Source: JANQJD01 sp965601685
GTDB lineage: Bacteria; Pseudomonadota; Alphaproteobacteria; Rhodospirillales; Rhodospirillaceae
Length of the DNA: 64,000 nucleotides
Direction: 5' to 3'
Assembly (NCBI GenBank): GCA_965601685.1
Contig: CBFCWI010000002.1
Location: 124,001-188,000 of the forward strand
Both the position numbers and the translations under genes were made by a program. Shown one piece after another: positions 1-8,700 of this stretch; position 1 is the first letter of the stretch, and every line of letters begins with the position of its first letter. The notes beneath the pieces were generated by a model. The model had not been told where the DNA came from. It saw only the letters and a program-made list of their open reading frames with translations, and made no database searches.

Positions 1-1
1 G

Positions 2-361
2 CCAGCTGCAGTTGGTATGGCTCTCACTGGGCGTGATAACCAGGCTGTGACCTTCATGACAGGCACAGGCCCGGATGGGGCCGTGCCGTCCCTCGACTGG
101 CGGGCTCTGGTCAGAGGGGCACAAACTCTAGTATTCTATATGGCTCTGCGCCAACTAGGAGAAATTACACACTGCTTGTCTGCGGCTGGGCTTCCCGCTG
201 ATGAACCAGTAGCGGTTCTCTGCGAGGCCACGACACCCCGTCAGCAGGTGTTGTTTTCCTCCTTGAGTCAGGTTGCTACTGCAGCTGCTACCCTTCAGCC
301 ACCAGCCATCGTCGTCATTGGTCCAGGGGCCCGCTGTAGCCTTCCGGCTAATTATCAATAG
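2..361 (+). CDS. cobA: uroporphyrinogen-III C-methyltransferase, 3' part (cut by window edge)
   Basis: This is the C-terminal part of a SUMT enzyme, which methylates uroporphyrinogen III at C2 and C7 with S-adenosylmethionine to make precorrin-2 for siroheme or cobalamin. The frame is open from base 2, so the N-terminus lies outside the window. Visible family features are the AVTFMTG segment, DW followed by TLVFYMA, then AGLPADEPVAV, the EATTPRQ motif and a final PPAIVVIG strand, in the order seen in SUMT C-terminal domains. The stop at 359-361 is followed at once by a GC-rich hairpin. It could instead be the C-terminal half of a CysG-like fusion, since the start is not visible. A second cobalamin-type gene, cobU, lies at 56.2 kb. 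Confidence 0.85.
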   Translation, partial: PAAVGMALTGRDNQAVTFMTGTGPDGAVPSLDWRALVRGAQTLVFYMALRQLGEITHCLSAAGLPADEPVAVLCEATTPRQQVLFSSLSQVATAAATLQPPAIVVIGPGARCSLPANYQ

Positions 362-362
362 G

Positions 363-396
363 GAGAGTAGGCGGGCGGCGACCGCCGCTGACTCTC
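363..396 (+). terminator. Two-part GC-rich hairpin after the SUMT gene
   Basis: The outer stem is GAGAGT (363-368) with ACTCTC (391-396). The inner stem is GGCGG (374-378) with CCGCC (382-386). It starts two bases after the SUMT stop codon and lies between convergent genes, so it may terminate from either side. Only a short pyrimidine tract (TTCC) follows, so an intrinsic terminator is plausible but not strong. Confidence 0.4.
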
Positions 397-504
397 TTCC
401 TAGAGGTGTCTCAAGTGATGAAAGAGTGGAAAATTCACACAAAAAATCAAAAATACGACACAGTCTAAAATAGCTGTATAACTAAAAATCAATGATTCTT
501 TAAA

Positions 505-1182
505 TCAAGAATCTTTAGAACGAAGTATGACTGTGTCTTCCTTGCCCAGAATTAAGGTATGACAATGGTTCGTGAATAAGCCACTATCGACAACTCCAGT
601 CACAGCTTTCAACTGAGAGGAGAGTAACTCTGGTTCGTGAATCAAACCAGTAGGACAATCCAGGATGTAATGGCCATTGTCTGTAATGTATGGCTTGCCT
701 CCGCTGAAGCGCAGAGTCGCTACGATACCCATGTCAGCCAATCGACTCTGGACATGCTTGTACCCGAATCGAATAACTTCTACTGGAAGAGGGAATATAC
801 CAAGAAGATCGACTAGTTTAGTAGAATCAACGATAATGACTACCCTCTCAGAAATCTCTGCAATGATCTTTTCCCGCAGCAATGCGCCACCGCCGCCTTT
901 AATCATACGGAATTTATGGTCAATCTCGTCAGCGCCGTCGACAGTAAGATCCAGTCTGTCCACAGAATGAATATCGAGCAACTCGATGCCGAGCGGACGA
1001 CACAACGTGGCAGTCCAGTCCGACGTCGGCACACCACGCACCTTCATCCCCTGCTGAATCTTCTTGCTTAGGGCCTCTAAGAAAAAGGTGACTGTGGAAC
1101 CTGTGCCCAGCCCTAGAACCATACCTGCTTCCACCAGAGCTGCTGCGGCCTCGCCGGCTATTTTCTTCTCTTGCTTTTGCAT
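505..1182 (-). CDS. rpiA: Ribose-5-phosphate isomerase A
   Basis: It interconverts ribose 5-phosphate and ribulose 5-phosphate in the non-oxidative pentose phosphate pathway, in the cytoplasm. The 225-residue protein has the usual RpiA length and motifs: phosphate-binding GLGTGST (residues 24-30), the DGADEID segment near residue 82 and KGGGGALLREK near residue 95, which hold the Asp, Lys and Glu residues needed for catalysis in RpiA. It is convergent with the SUMT gene and stands alone. The start ATG at 1182 gives an N-terminus that matches the family. The gene is intact. Confidence 0.95.
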   Translation of the reverse strand: MQKQEKKIAGEAAAALVEAGMVLGLGTGSTVTFFLEALSKKIQQGMKVRGVPTSDWTATLCRPLGIELLDIHSVDRLDLTVDGADEIDHKFRMIKGGGGALLREKIIAEISERVVIIVDSTKLVDLLGIFPLPVEVIRFGYKHVQSRLADMGIVATLRFSGGKPYITDNGHYILDCPTGLIHEPELLSSQLKAVTGVVDSGLFTNHCHTLILGKEDTVILRSKDS

Positions 1183-1742
1183 ACTCCTGATTCCTGCTGA
1201 TCTCTGTGTAGATATTCTTCCGCTAGGTTCTTTTCCACTCCTGAGAGAAAGAAATCACCAGTAGTGGTCATCTGCGTTTTGAGTTCCCAAGCTGCGCACC
1301 CCCGTTCTGCAATCAGCCACCCAGCGGCACTGCTGTAGTGCTGGTCAAGTACCATATCTGTCTGGCTCTGCCAACACCTAGATAGTGGTTGCTACACACA
1401 CTTCCCTACAATGGGTTTGCCCTGATCGGGAAACACTTAACCCGACACTCACTATACTTGCGATACTGGCCCATCCTCTCGCTAGACATTCCTCAGGAGT
1501 GCACCACAGCCAAGGGGTTGGCGACTAGCTTAGCTGTTCTAATCCTGGTAGGACAGCAGTGTCCATCACACTCAGGACAGCCTACGAGACACAGAGGGAC
1601 TGAAAGGCGCTTGTTTTCTTTGCTGTCACACACTTTACATGTGACATATAATGCCACGTCAACAGGATAGTTGCAATCAGCTACATTTCGTCGATGATAA
1701 CTACAGTTGATGATCTGCCGATCACCTGCAGGAGATTCAGCA
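1183..1742. other. Gene-free spacer upstream of cytochrome c
   Basis: This 560-bp stretch holds short open frames on both strands, none with a recognisable family signature. A minus-strand frame of 65 codons (1158-1355) overlaps the rpiA start and looks like random or decayed sequence. The only structure I can support is the inverted repeat and -10-like hexamer near 1624-1652, listed separately. Confidence 0.6.
1624..1652 (+). promoter_or_regulatory. Inverted repeat next to a perfect -10 hexamer, upstream of cytochrome c
   Basis: TGTCACA (1624-1630) and TGTGACA (1640-1646) form a perfect 7-bp inverted repeat with a 9-bp spacer. The consensus -10 hexamer TATAAT (1647-1652) follows directly. 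The -35 region at about 1624 is weak, so an activator binding the repeat is a reasonable inference. The half-site resembles CRP/FNR-family half-sites, but in reversed orientation. The gene start is about 90 bp downstream. Confidence 0.3.
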
Positions 1743-2153
1743 ATGAAAATGAGCAAGTTGTTCACCGCGAGTTTAGCCGCGGCCATTGCCTTAGTCATGA
1801 GTCCCGGTCATAGCTGGGCCGAGGGAGATGCGGCCATCGGCAAGAAGGTGTTTGCCCGTTGTAAGTCCTGTCATACGGCCGAGAAGGGTGGCCAACATAG
1901 GGTAGGTCCCAATCTGTTCGGGGTAGTGGGACGCACGTGCGGGAGTAGTGACTTTCCGCGCTATTCGCCTGGTATGCGGGCTTGTGCAGAGAAGGGCACA
2001 GTTTGGGACGCGACTCACCTCACTAGATACATCGTCGACGCCAGCAAATTCCTTGAAGAGATGACTGGGAAAAAAGGGCGGGGAATGACTCCGCAAAGAT
2101 TAGATGACAAGCAACTTGCTGATGTTATTGCCTATTTAGATAGTCTTCACTAG
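1743..2153 (+). CDS. Class I cytochrome c (c2-like), periplasmic electron carrier
   Basis: This 136-residue protein has an N-terminal signal peptide (residues 1-26, ending SWA) and one covalent heme site, CKSCH, at residues 40-44. The c-type core follows with GPNLFGVVGR, a Met-containing GRGMTPQ segment that supplies the sixth heme ligand in this family, and a C-terminal helix ending in AYLDSL. It probably shuttles electrons in the periplasm between a bc1-type complex and a terminal oxidase. The ATG at 1743 is chosen because GGAG lies just upstream and the signal peptide starts there; a longer frame from 1707 adds 12 unlikely residues. An insertion with two extra cysteines follows GVVGR. Confidence 0.9.
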   Translation: MKMSKLFTASLAAAIALVMSPGHSWAEGDAAIGKKVFARCKSCHTAEKGGQHRVGPNLFGVVGRTCGSSDFPRYSPGMRACAEKGTVWDATHLTRYIVDASKFLEEMTGKKGRGMTPQRLDDKQLADVIAYLDSLH

Positions 2154-2156
2154 ACA

Positions 2157-2184
2157 ATCCAAGGCATAAATATATGCTCTGGAT
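2157..2184 (+). terminator. Likely intrinsic terminator of the cytochrome c gene
   Basis: Arms ATCCA/TGGAT and GCATA/TATGC form a hairpin with one internal mismatch, starting four bases after the stop codon. An A/T-rich tract (AATATTAT) follows on the + strand. Confidence 0.5.
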
Positions 2185-2225
2185 AATATTATAAAGATCC
2201 TTACAATTCTATTCCCCTATATTTT

Positions 2226-2247
2226 GCTGCCGCTTTCATGCGGCAGC
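2226..2247. repeat. Perfect 8-bp inverted repeat between cytochrome c and mucR
   Basis: GCTGCCGC (2226-2233) and GCGGCAGC (2240-2247) flank a 6-base loop. It lies between convergent genes and could end transcription from mucR, but there is no clear T-run on either strand. Confidence 0.45.
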
Positions 2248-2401
2248 CTTGTGAAGGCAGTGCAGTGGCGTGACCCAACGTATAGGCTGCCGCCGGGCAT
2301 TCGGGCTTCCTTGTCTTTACGGAGTGCGGGGATTCGTGCTGCGGCTTGGCTCGTCAGCCGCCGCAAAGAGGATAACTGGCGTGCGATATCTGCTCAAATA
2401 G

Positions 2402-2848
2402 CTAACGACAATAATCGTCAGATCGGCCACAGGTTTTTTTCTGTTTTTTATGCGCTTGAGTACCTAAGCCGATTTTTTTGGCTAAGACACTACGGTGTCT
2501 GGCGTAGCTTGGAGCCACCATGGGATAATCAGGCGGTAATTGCCATCGTTCACGGTATTCTTCAGGTGTCATGTTATAGGCTGTCTTGAGGTGGCGTTTG
2601 AGCATTTTTAGCTTCTTGCCATCTTCAAGGCAGACAATGTAATCAGATGTGACTGATTTTTTGATAGGGACTGCAGCCTGAAGACAATCCTCCTGTAGAA
2701 GAGGATGGCCGACATTGGAAAGGGTTCTATACACATCATTGATCAATCGTGGTAAATCATGCAGTGGTACTGTATTGTTGGTCACATGTGCGGCAACTAT
2801 TTCTGTTGTTAGAGATAACAATTCACTAGGGGTGTTTTCTTCTGCCAT
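2402..2848 (-). CDS. mucR: MucR/Ros family transcriptional regulator
   Basis: MucR proteins are alphaproteobacterial zinc-finger-like regulators that silence or activate envelope, motility and symbiosis genes. The 148-residue protein has the full family core: a helical N-terminal oligomerisation region, then CLEDGKKLKMLKRHL (from residue 73) and TPEEYRERW..PPDYPMVAP. Of the Ros zinc ligands, C73 and H86 are present. The second Cys position is D76, and the position after HLKT is A90, so metal binding may be absent or different, as reported for some Ros homologues. It is divergent from the TusA-like gene and alone in its unit. The tail is rich in Lys and Gln. Confidence 0.93.
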   Translation of the reverse strand: MAEENTPSELLSLTTEIVAAHVTNNTVPLHDLPRLINDVYRTLSNVGHPLLQEDCLQAAVPIKKSVTSDYIVCLEDGKKLKMLKRHLKTAYNMTPEEYRERWQLPPDYPMVAPSYARHRSVLAKKIGLGTQAHKKQKKTCGRSDDYCR

Positions 2849-2880
2849 TTAATATTCCCTCTTTTAGAGGTCGATCATTT

Positions 2881-2909
2881 TGTATAATTTTCACTGCTTT
2901 AGAAAGCAA
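2881..2909 (-). promoter_or_regulatory. Candidate sigma-70 promoter for mucR
   Basis: Reading the minus strand, TTGCTT and TATACA are separated by exactly 17 bp, ending about 30 bp before the mucR start. The spacer is A/T-rich. This is assigned by hexamer match alone. Confidence 0.4.
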
Positions 2910-2950
2910 TAATGAATCAATTGTCCTCATGCAAAACGAGGAAGTCATAG

Positions 2951-3223
2951 ATGCTTGAGAAGCCACACTACTATCTCGATATCACGCAAGATTTGTGTCC
3001 AATGACCTTTATCAAAATGAAGCTCATGATAGAGCGTATGCAACCTGGTCAAATCTGTGAGCTCCATCTGCAAGGAGCAGAGCCTCTTGCAAATGTTCCT
3101 AGATCTATTGCTGCATTGGGGCACAAGGTCATAGAGCTGAGACAAGAATGTGATCAACCACAACAGAGTAGCACAACCCATAAGTTCCTTGTCATCAAGG
3201 CTCTGGGAAGCTCTTGTAAGTAA
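2951..3223 (+). CDS. TusA/SirA-like sulfurtransferase domain protein
   Basis: This 90-residue protein has the TusA fold signature: an N-terminal LDIT strand, the conserved Cys-Pro pair at C16-P17, then a helix and a GAEPL segment. TusA proteins relay persulfide sulfur through this Cys for tRNA thiolation, molybdenum cofactor work or other sulfur transfers. Here the usual CPxP is CPMT, as in the alphaproteobacterial SirA-like branch, so the exact partner is unknown. It is divergent from mucR, with an ATG preceded by GAGGAAG. Cofactor and Fe-S genes (mobB, moaDE, suf) are elsewhere in the window, but no direct link is visible. Confidence 0.8.
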   Translation: MLEKPHYYLDITQDLCPMTFIKMKLMIERMQPGQICELHLQGAEPLANVPRSIAALGHKVIELRQECDQPQQSSTTHKFLVIKALGSSCK

Positions 3224-3272
3224 GGTGGTGGGTTTTTAGGGCTCGTAACGATGTAAGGCTGTTAGCTTAGCC

Positions 3273-3839
3273 TTAGCTTGCCCCATTCTCGCCACGCCTT
3301 TGACAGCCTCTCTGAGAGAGGGGCATCTCTTCTGCAGCAGCAGCGCACGCATCCACGTCGCATCCATCATGAGGCGATACGTCAAGGCTCTGCAAGATTA
3401 GGGCATCAACGTTTGTACCATCAACACGCTGATAGTAGTTCAGACGTCGTCCGACCTGTTTGAAGCCAAGTTTCCTATAGAGGGCAAGGGCTGCTACATT
3501 ATCAATAGCTACCTCCAGAAAAATTTTTTTTCCAGTGGTCATCCTCTGGAGAGTTTTAAGCAGTAAACAGCCCAGACCAAGTCGACGTGCCTGTGGGATC
3601 ACTCCCATCACTAGGATCTCAGTTTCCCCTAGAATGGAGCGGCCTACGATTAGGCCTATCGGCTGGACAGCATCATGGTCCTGATCACATTGCCGCATCG
3701 CTAGCCAGCCGAATGTACCCGGCATAGCGAGTATACGAGCCATACTAGATGGCTCCCAAGTCACATTGAAACATTGAGCTTGTATGGCTGCGGCTACAGC
3801 AGCACGCCATGGCATCAGCGGTAAGAGAGTGGCAATCAT
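3273..3839 (-). CDS. rimI: Ribosomal protein alanine N-acetyltransferase (GNAT)
   Basis: RimI acetylates the N-terminal alanine of ribosomal protein bS18. The GNAT acetyl-CoA loop RRLGLGCL is at residues 85-92, and the NVAALALYRKLGF segment typical of RimI is near residues 123-136. The protein is 188 residues; about 25 residues after the core form a low-similarity tail. Its ATG overlaps the tsaB stop as ATGA (3836-3839), so the pair is translationally coupled. The tsaB-rimI order is common in bacteria. Confidence 0.9.
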   Translation of the reverse strand: MIATLLPLMPWRAAVAAAIQAQCFNVTWEPSSMARILAMPGTFGWLAMRQCDQDHDAVQPIGLIVGRSILGETEILVMGVIPQARRLGLGCLLLKTLQRMTTGKKIFLEVAIDNVAALALYRKLGFKQVGRRLNYYQRVDGTNVDALILQSLDVSPHDGCDVDACAAAAEEMPLSQRGCQRRGENGAS

Positions 3840-4525
3840 AGATGCCCTTTCGCAGGTGCCATGGTCATAGCAGGTGCCAAATACAGCGGTTCAGCTGCCA
3901 GCCGGCCAGTGCTTTCCCGAGCAGCGGCAACGGCAGCTGCGGCCCATGCTTGGGGACGTATTCCACTCACAACTGGAATAGTCGTAGGTAGGTAAGCGGT
4001 CAGCCGGGTAATATTGTTGCTCACAACAGTCGCTAGTGGTGGCAGGTCTGCTAAAAAATCTCTTACAGCTGTAAGGGCCAGTGTTTGCACAGGACAGAGC
4101 GGCGACGGTAATCTGTCTTCCAGAAGAAAAGACTGAACATAGAAATCAGCACGACGTGTATCTAGTATCACAACGATACAGTGATTGGGATCATTGTTGA
4201 TGCGGTTGTCTGATCGAGCAATCCAGGCTACTGTTTCAGTAGTCGTCACTCCTGCTACAGGACGTGCTGCAGCTAAACCTAGCCCCCTGGCTGTAGCTAA
4301 GCCTACACGCACACCAGTAAAAGAGCCTGGTCCCACTGTGACCGCAAACAGATCTATGTCCGCGAACGAAAGCCTTGCCTTGTCCAGTACTGCTTGGACC
4401 ATGGGCACCAGTATTTCTGCCTGCCTCTCAGGCAGGCTTTGATCACAGCTCGCTAGTACCGTTCCATCCTGCCACACGGCAACAGAACACCCATGACTTG
4501 CACTATCTATGGCCATGATCAGCAT
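3836..4525 (-). CDS. tsaB: tRNA threonylcarbamoyladenosine biosynthesis protein TsaB
   Basis: TsaB is the non-catalytic partner of TsaD in making t6A37 in ANN-decoding tRNAs. The 229-residue protein shows the ASKHA-type N-terminus (AIDSASHGCSVAV) and the family hallmark VGPGSFTGVRVG, followed by A.GLA. It is the first gene of a two-gene unit with rimI. TsaD and TsaE are not in the window. The start at 4525 gives MLIMAIDSAS; the second ATG at residue 4 is an equally possible start. Confidence 0.93.
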   Translation of the reverse strand: MLIMAIDSASHGCSVAVWQDGTVLASCDQSLPERQAEILVPMVQAVLDKARLSFADIDLFAVTVGPGSFTGVRVGLATARGLGLAAARPVAGVTTTETVAWIARSDNRINNDPNHCIVVILDTRRADFYVQSFLLEDRLPSPLCPVQTLALTAVRDFLADLPPLATVVSNNITRLTAYLPTTIPVVSGIRPQAWAAAAVAAARESTGRLAAEPLYLAPAMTMAPAKGHL

Positions 4526-4590
4526 GTCAACGCCGTTCTTTTATATTTTCACAAGAAAATCAAAATAGAATAGTCAACGAAAACGGATAG

Positions 4591-4667
4591 TGGTCGGGGA
4601 GACAGGATTTGAACCTGCGACCCTGGCGTCCCAAACGCCATGCTCTACCAGGCTGAGCTACTCCCCG
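4591..4667 (-). tRNA. tRNA-Pro (anticodon TGG)
   Basis: On the minus strand the 77-nt gene folds as a cloverleaf. The acceptor starts CGGGGAG, the D-arm has AGCTCAG, the anticodon stem TGGCG/CGCCA encloses loop TTTGGGA, and the T-arm has GGTTCAAATCC. The 3' CCA is encoded. The anticodon reads proline codons ending in A or G. Confidence 0.97.
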
Positions 4668-4827
4668 TAGCAAAAATCGCACCACACCATCATCATGGCC
4701 TTCTCTGTCATCTATGACAAGACCCCACTACGATCCTCTCCGACTGCACAGTCAGGGAAGATCTCAAAAGAGACTAAGGAGGGAGGCGAGGCAAGAGACA
4801 ATCTCGCTTCCGAAAGGTCTAATCGCA

Positions 4828-5358
4828 CTAGACGGCTCCCGCAGGGATACCACGTGGGGCAAAGTCGGCGCGACCAACAAGTTCCCGATGATAATGCAGC
4901 GACCAGGCAACATTAGGATAAGCTAGTGCGGCCCACGGGATTTCCTCCCACCGGAACAGCCGCACTTCAAGGCTCTCTGTCCCTGGGGTGCACTCTGCTG
5001 TTAACATCGGTGCACGATAGATCAGGTGAACCTGACTGATATGCGGTAGGCTATAAATGGCTAAAAGGGCATCGAGCTCTACACGAGCTCTAGCTTCCTC
5101 CCAGATCTCGCGCCGCGCTCCGTGTTCAGCGGTTTCGGACATTTCCAGGTAGCCAGCTGGCATAGTCCAATAATTGCGCCGGGGCTCGATCGCCCGCCGA
5201 CACAGGAGGTATTGCCCCTTCCACGTACATACGGCCCCAACGATAATCTTGGGATTTTCGTAAGCAACGTAGCCACATGCCCCGCAGACAAGACGTGGCC
5301 GTCCGTCCCCTAAGGGCACGACACGTATGAAAGGACCCTTTCTACTCCCTTGCCTCAT
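4828..5358 (-). CDS. Nudix hydrolase with N-terminal half zinc ribbon
   Basis: Nudix enzymes hydrolyse nucleoside-diphosphate-linked compounds. The Nudix box is complete: G69, E75, R83, E84, E87 and E88 fit GX5EX7REXXEE. Before it, RLVCGACGYVAYENPKIIVG is a CxxC knuckle seen in NudC-like and ADP-ribose-type alphaproteobacterial Nudix proteins. Only one Cys pair is present, so a full zinc ribbon is not formed from this chain. The protein is 176 residues and the substrate cannot be told from sequence. It is a single gene, transcribed away from the RND operon. Confidence 0.88.
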   Translation of the reverse strand: MRQGSRKGPFIRVVPLGDGRPRLVCGACGYVAYENPKIIVGAVCTWKGQYLLCRRAIEPRRNYWTMPAGYLEMSETAEHGARREIWEEARARVELDALLAIYSLPHISQVHLIYRAPMLTAECTPGTESLEVRLFRWEEIPWAALAYPNVAWSLHYHRELVGRADFAPRGIPAGAV

Positions 5359-5448
5359 GTTAACTATTTTGACCCTACCAACAGATAGGCGGCAAGGCCA
5401 AACTAAACGCGTCGTGTCCAGAGGAAGTCATCCTGCGGTCCCCCCACA

Positions 5449-5468
5449 AGGTTACTTGAGGTTACTTT
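5449..5468. repeat. 10-bp tandem duplication
   Basis: AGGTTACTTG is followed directly by AGGTTACTTT, with one mismatch in the last base. Confidence 0.7.
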
Positions 5469-5532
5469 GCGCACAATAAATCAAAATGTTAAACAACTGA
5501 AGATTCATCCCTCCTGATGAAGAACGCAGGCG

Positions 5533-5554
5533 TACAGCTATGATACAGCTATGA
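5533..5554. repeat. 11-bp perfect tandem duplication
   Basis: TACAGCTATGA occurs twice head to tail with no mismatch. Confidence 0.8.
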
Positions 5555-5707
5555 TGAACCGCCAGCTAAGAGCTGCAATGCTGTAACCCGCCCTGCAGCA
5601 GCGGTGATCATTGTCACGTATGCAAAAAGCATTTGTTATGTTATGTGTATGGACTATCAAAAGTGACTGTACGAGCTTCGAGTACATCGCTTGGCCTCTC
5701 TGGGCTA

Positions 5708-8700
5708 TCACTCTCTCCTTCTGGTCTTGAGCATCAGAGCGGATGGTGTGACGATCAGGGTTAAAACTGTAGCAAAGCTTAACCCAAATACTATGGCCGT
5801 TGACAGCTGCACCCACCACTGCATGGACGGCGCGCCGATACTGACTGACCGTTCAACAAAATCGATGTTGATACCAAACATCATCGGCAACAAGCCGAGT
5901 ACAGCAGTAGAAGCAGTTAATAGCACAGGACGCAAACGTTGTACTCCGGTGCGCAAGGCTGCTTCGTGTGGATTAAATGTGCGCTGCAGCCGGTCATAGG
6001 TATCCAGGAGCACGATGTTGTTATTGACGACCACCCCAGCCAGAGCGAGAATACTAATCCCCCCCATGATCACACCAAAAGGCTGGTTGAAAAATAAAAG
6101 TCCTAACATAACACCAATAGTTGAAAATATCACAGCAGATAAGATCAATAACATTGAATAAAAACTATTAAATTCAGCAAGTAAAATAATAGCAATCAAG
6201 AAAAGAGCAACAAAAAAGGCTTTTAACAGAAAAGCTTTTGATTTGTCTTGCTCTTCACTTTCACCTCGAAATTGTATTATAATATTCTGATCTAAATTGA
6301 TAGTTTTTAACCATACTTGTAAAGCGTGTACTCTCTCATCAACAAGTATCCCAGGCAGCACATCAGCCCGTACTGTTAGTGCCCGTTGGCCATTGACACG
6401 GTGTAACAAGCCGGTTTTAGGCTCTGCGCGACATTCTACAAACGACGACAGCGGTATTGCCCCTGTGGCTGTGCTGACTCGTAATCGATCAAGCTGCGGG
6501 ATGGTACGATAGATCTCCGAGAAACGGGCAACAATGTCTACTGCCTTGTCGCTATCCTCAGGTCGGTAATCTGTGAATTTCAGGCCACGGGTCACCATAC
6601 TAACCATGTCACCTACGGCAACCACATCCACCCCGTACTTGGCGGCTTGTGCCCGATTCACCGTTAACCGCCATTCAATCCCCGGTGCAGGACGGTTATC
6701 TTCGATATCAGTGAAACCGCCAAGGGTTTCCATACCGTAGCGCACGGTCTCAACTGCTCCTAATAATAGATCAAAATCCTCTGCGGAGAGCTGAATCTGT
6801 ACAGGTTTGCCTACCGGTGGACCATCTCTGTTTTTGCGTACTTCAATGCCGATACCAGGCAGAGTAGCTGTACGACGGCGCACCTCCTCGAGAATGACAT
6901 CAGCGGGGCGGCGCTGCTGCCAGTCAGCAAATTCCAGACTGACTTTGCCGATGACGTCCTCTGCCACTTCTGTAAACCCTGGCTCTCTGCCAGACAGAGC
7001 ATAGATGACGCGGAATTCGTGCTGCTCCATGGCTAAAACTCGTTCTTCAATCTCGCGTATTAAGAGATCTTTCTCAGCTGTTGCCAGATTGCCACGGGCG
7101 TGGACATAGAGAACAGCACTGGTAGGCTCAATCTCTGGGAAGAACTGGACACCACGGCCGAAGGTCCAATAGACTCCTTGTACTCCTATTAAAAGCATAA
7201 GTGTAGACAATAACACAAATAAAGGGTGATATAAGGCATGATGAAGCAGACGCGCGTACCAACCAGTGAAGCCTGTCATGGTCAGCATATTGCCACCATG
7301 TTCTATGTTGGCAACAGCCCGCAAGACATCCGGGTGAGCAGAGCGACGCTTGCCAACCAGAGCTCCAACGGTCGGCACGAATACCAGTGCCATGAGCAGA
7401 GATGCTACCAGAGTCGCGGTGAGAGTAATGGGTAGGTATTTCATAAATTCACCGACGACTCCAGTCCAGAACAGGAGTGGTAAGAAAGCGGCAACTGTCG
7501 TTGCGGTTGAAGATAACACTGGCCTTGCCATGAGTCGTGACGACAGCGCATAGGCGGCCTGGCGAGGCAGACCCTCGGCCATCTTGCGATCGGCATATTC
7601 CGTGATGATCACAGCTCCATCTACCAGCATGCCCACTGCCAAAATAAGACTGAAGAGCACCACAACATTTATGGTCAGACCGGTAATGGCTAAAAATAGG
7701 ATAGCAAGCAAGAAGGAGCCTGGAATAGCCACGCTCACAATGAGTCCAGACCGCGGTCCCAGCGTAGCCATAACTACTACCATAACAAGTATTATGGCGA
7801 AAAAAATACTATTTTGAAGATCATGTAACATCTCACGAATATGGACAGATTGATCCTGCAAGAGATCAACGCGTACTCCAGGTGGCCATCTTTTTTGCTC
7901 TTCAGCAACCAAAGTGCGTACTTTCTCAACAGTCTCTATGACGTTTTGGCCAATCCTCTTTGATACTTCGAGTGTCACCGCTGGCTTGCCGTTAATACGG
8001 GCGAAACCTTCTCCATCCTTGAAAGTCTTGTGGACACTAGCAATATCTCTCACCTTGACTACGGCGTTATTCGCTACTTGCACGGGTAATTCCATAATAT
8101 CCTCGACAGATTCCAGCAGACCCGGCACTTTCACCGCAAATCTGCCGTTGCCTGTGTCGAGAGCACCAGCAGCTATCAACCTGTTGTTGCGTGTGAGCAA
8201 TTGACTGAGCGTATGCGCTGATAAGCCATAACTTTCTACCACAGATGGGTCTATAATAATTTCAATCTGCTGGTCACGGTCACCACCAACACGTACGGAG
8301 AGTACCGGCGGTAAGCGTTCAATAACCTTTTCTAGGTCGCGGGCGAGTCTCAGCAGAGTCCGTTCCGGTACATCACCAGAGAGAGTCACAGTGACAACAG
8401 GGAAAAGACCAAAATTCACTTCATGTACAGCTGGCTCATCTGTGCCAGTAGGTAGTCTCGGTTTGGCACGGTTGACCTTCTCACGCACGTCCACTAGAGC
8501 TTGATCAGCATCGAACCCAGCCTCGAACTCGAGTAGTACATGAGCCCCACCTTCAAAGGCAGTCGCACGCATTTCCTTAATACTCTCGACAGCACGCAGT
8601 TCAGTTTCCATGGGTCGGATTAACAGCCGCTCCGCATCAGCTGGCGAGATACCATCATGCGGTATCACGATGTAGAGGATAGGGATGTTGATATCTGGCT

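Larger units (their letters stand above)
5359..5707. other. Spacer with two short tandem duplications
   Basis: This 349-bp gap between the Nudix gene start and the RND gene stop has no supportable gene. It holds two head-to-tail duplications, listed separately, at 5449-5468 and 5533-5554. Otherwise I see nothing in it. Confidence 0.6.

Noticed and set aside
1158..1355. 65-codon minus-strand frame overlapping the rpiA start
   Set aside because: It has no family signature or ribosome site that I recognise and overlaps rpiA out of frame; it is treated as spacer.
1389..1798. Frames of about 100 codons on both strands before the cytochrome c start
   Set aside because: Their composition is unlike proteins of this genome, they overlap the true cytochrome c start and they show no motifs.
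5691..8204. Several plus-strand frames inside the RND pump gene
   Set aside because: They are Ser/Thr/Arg-rich shadows antisense to a clear RND transporter.
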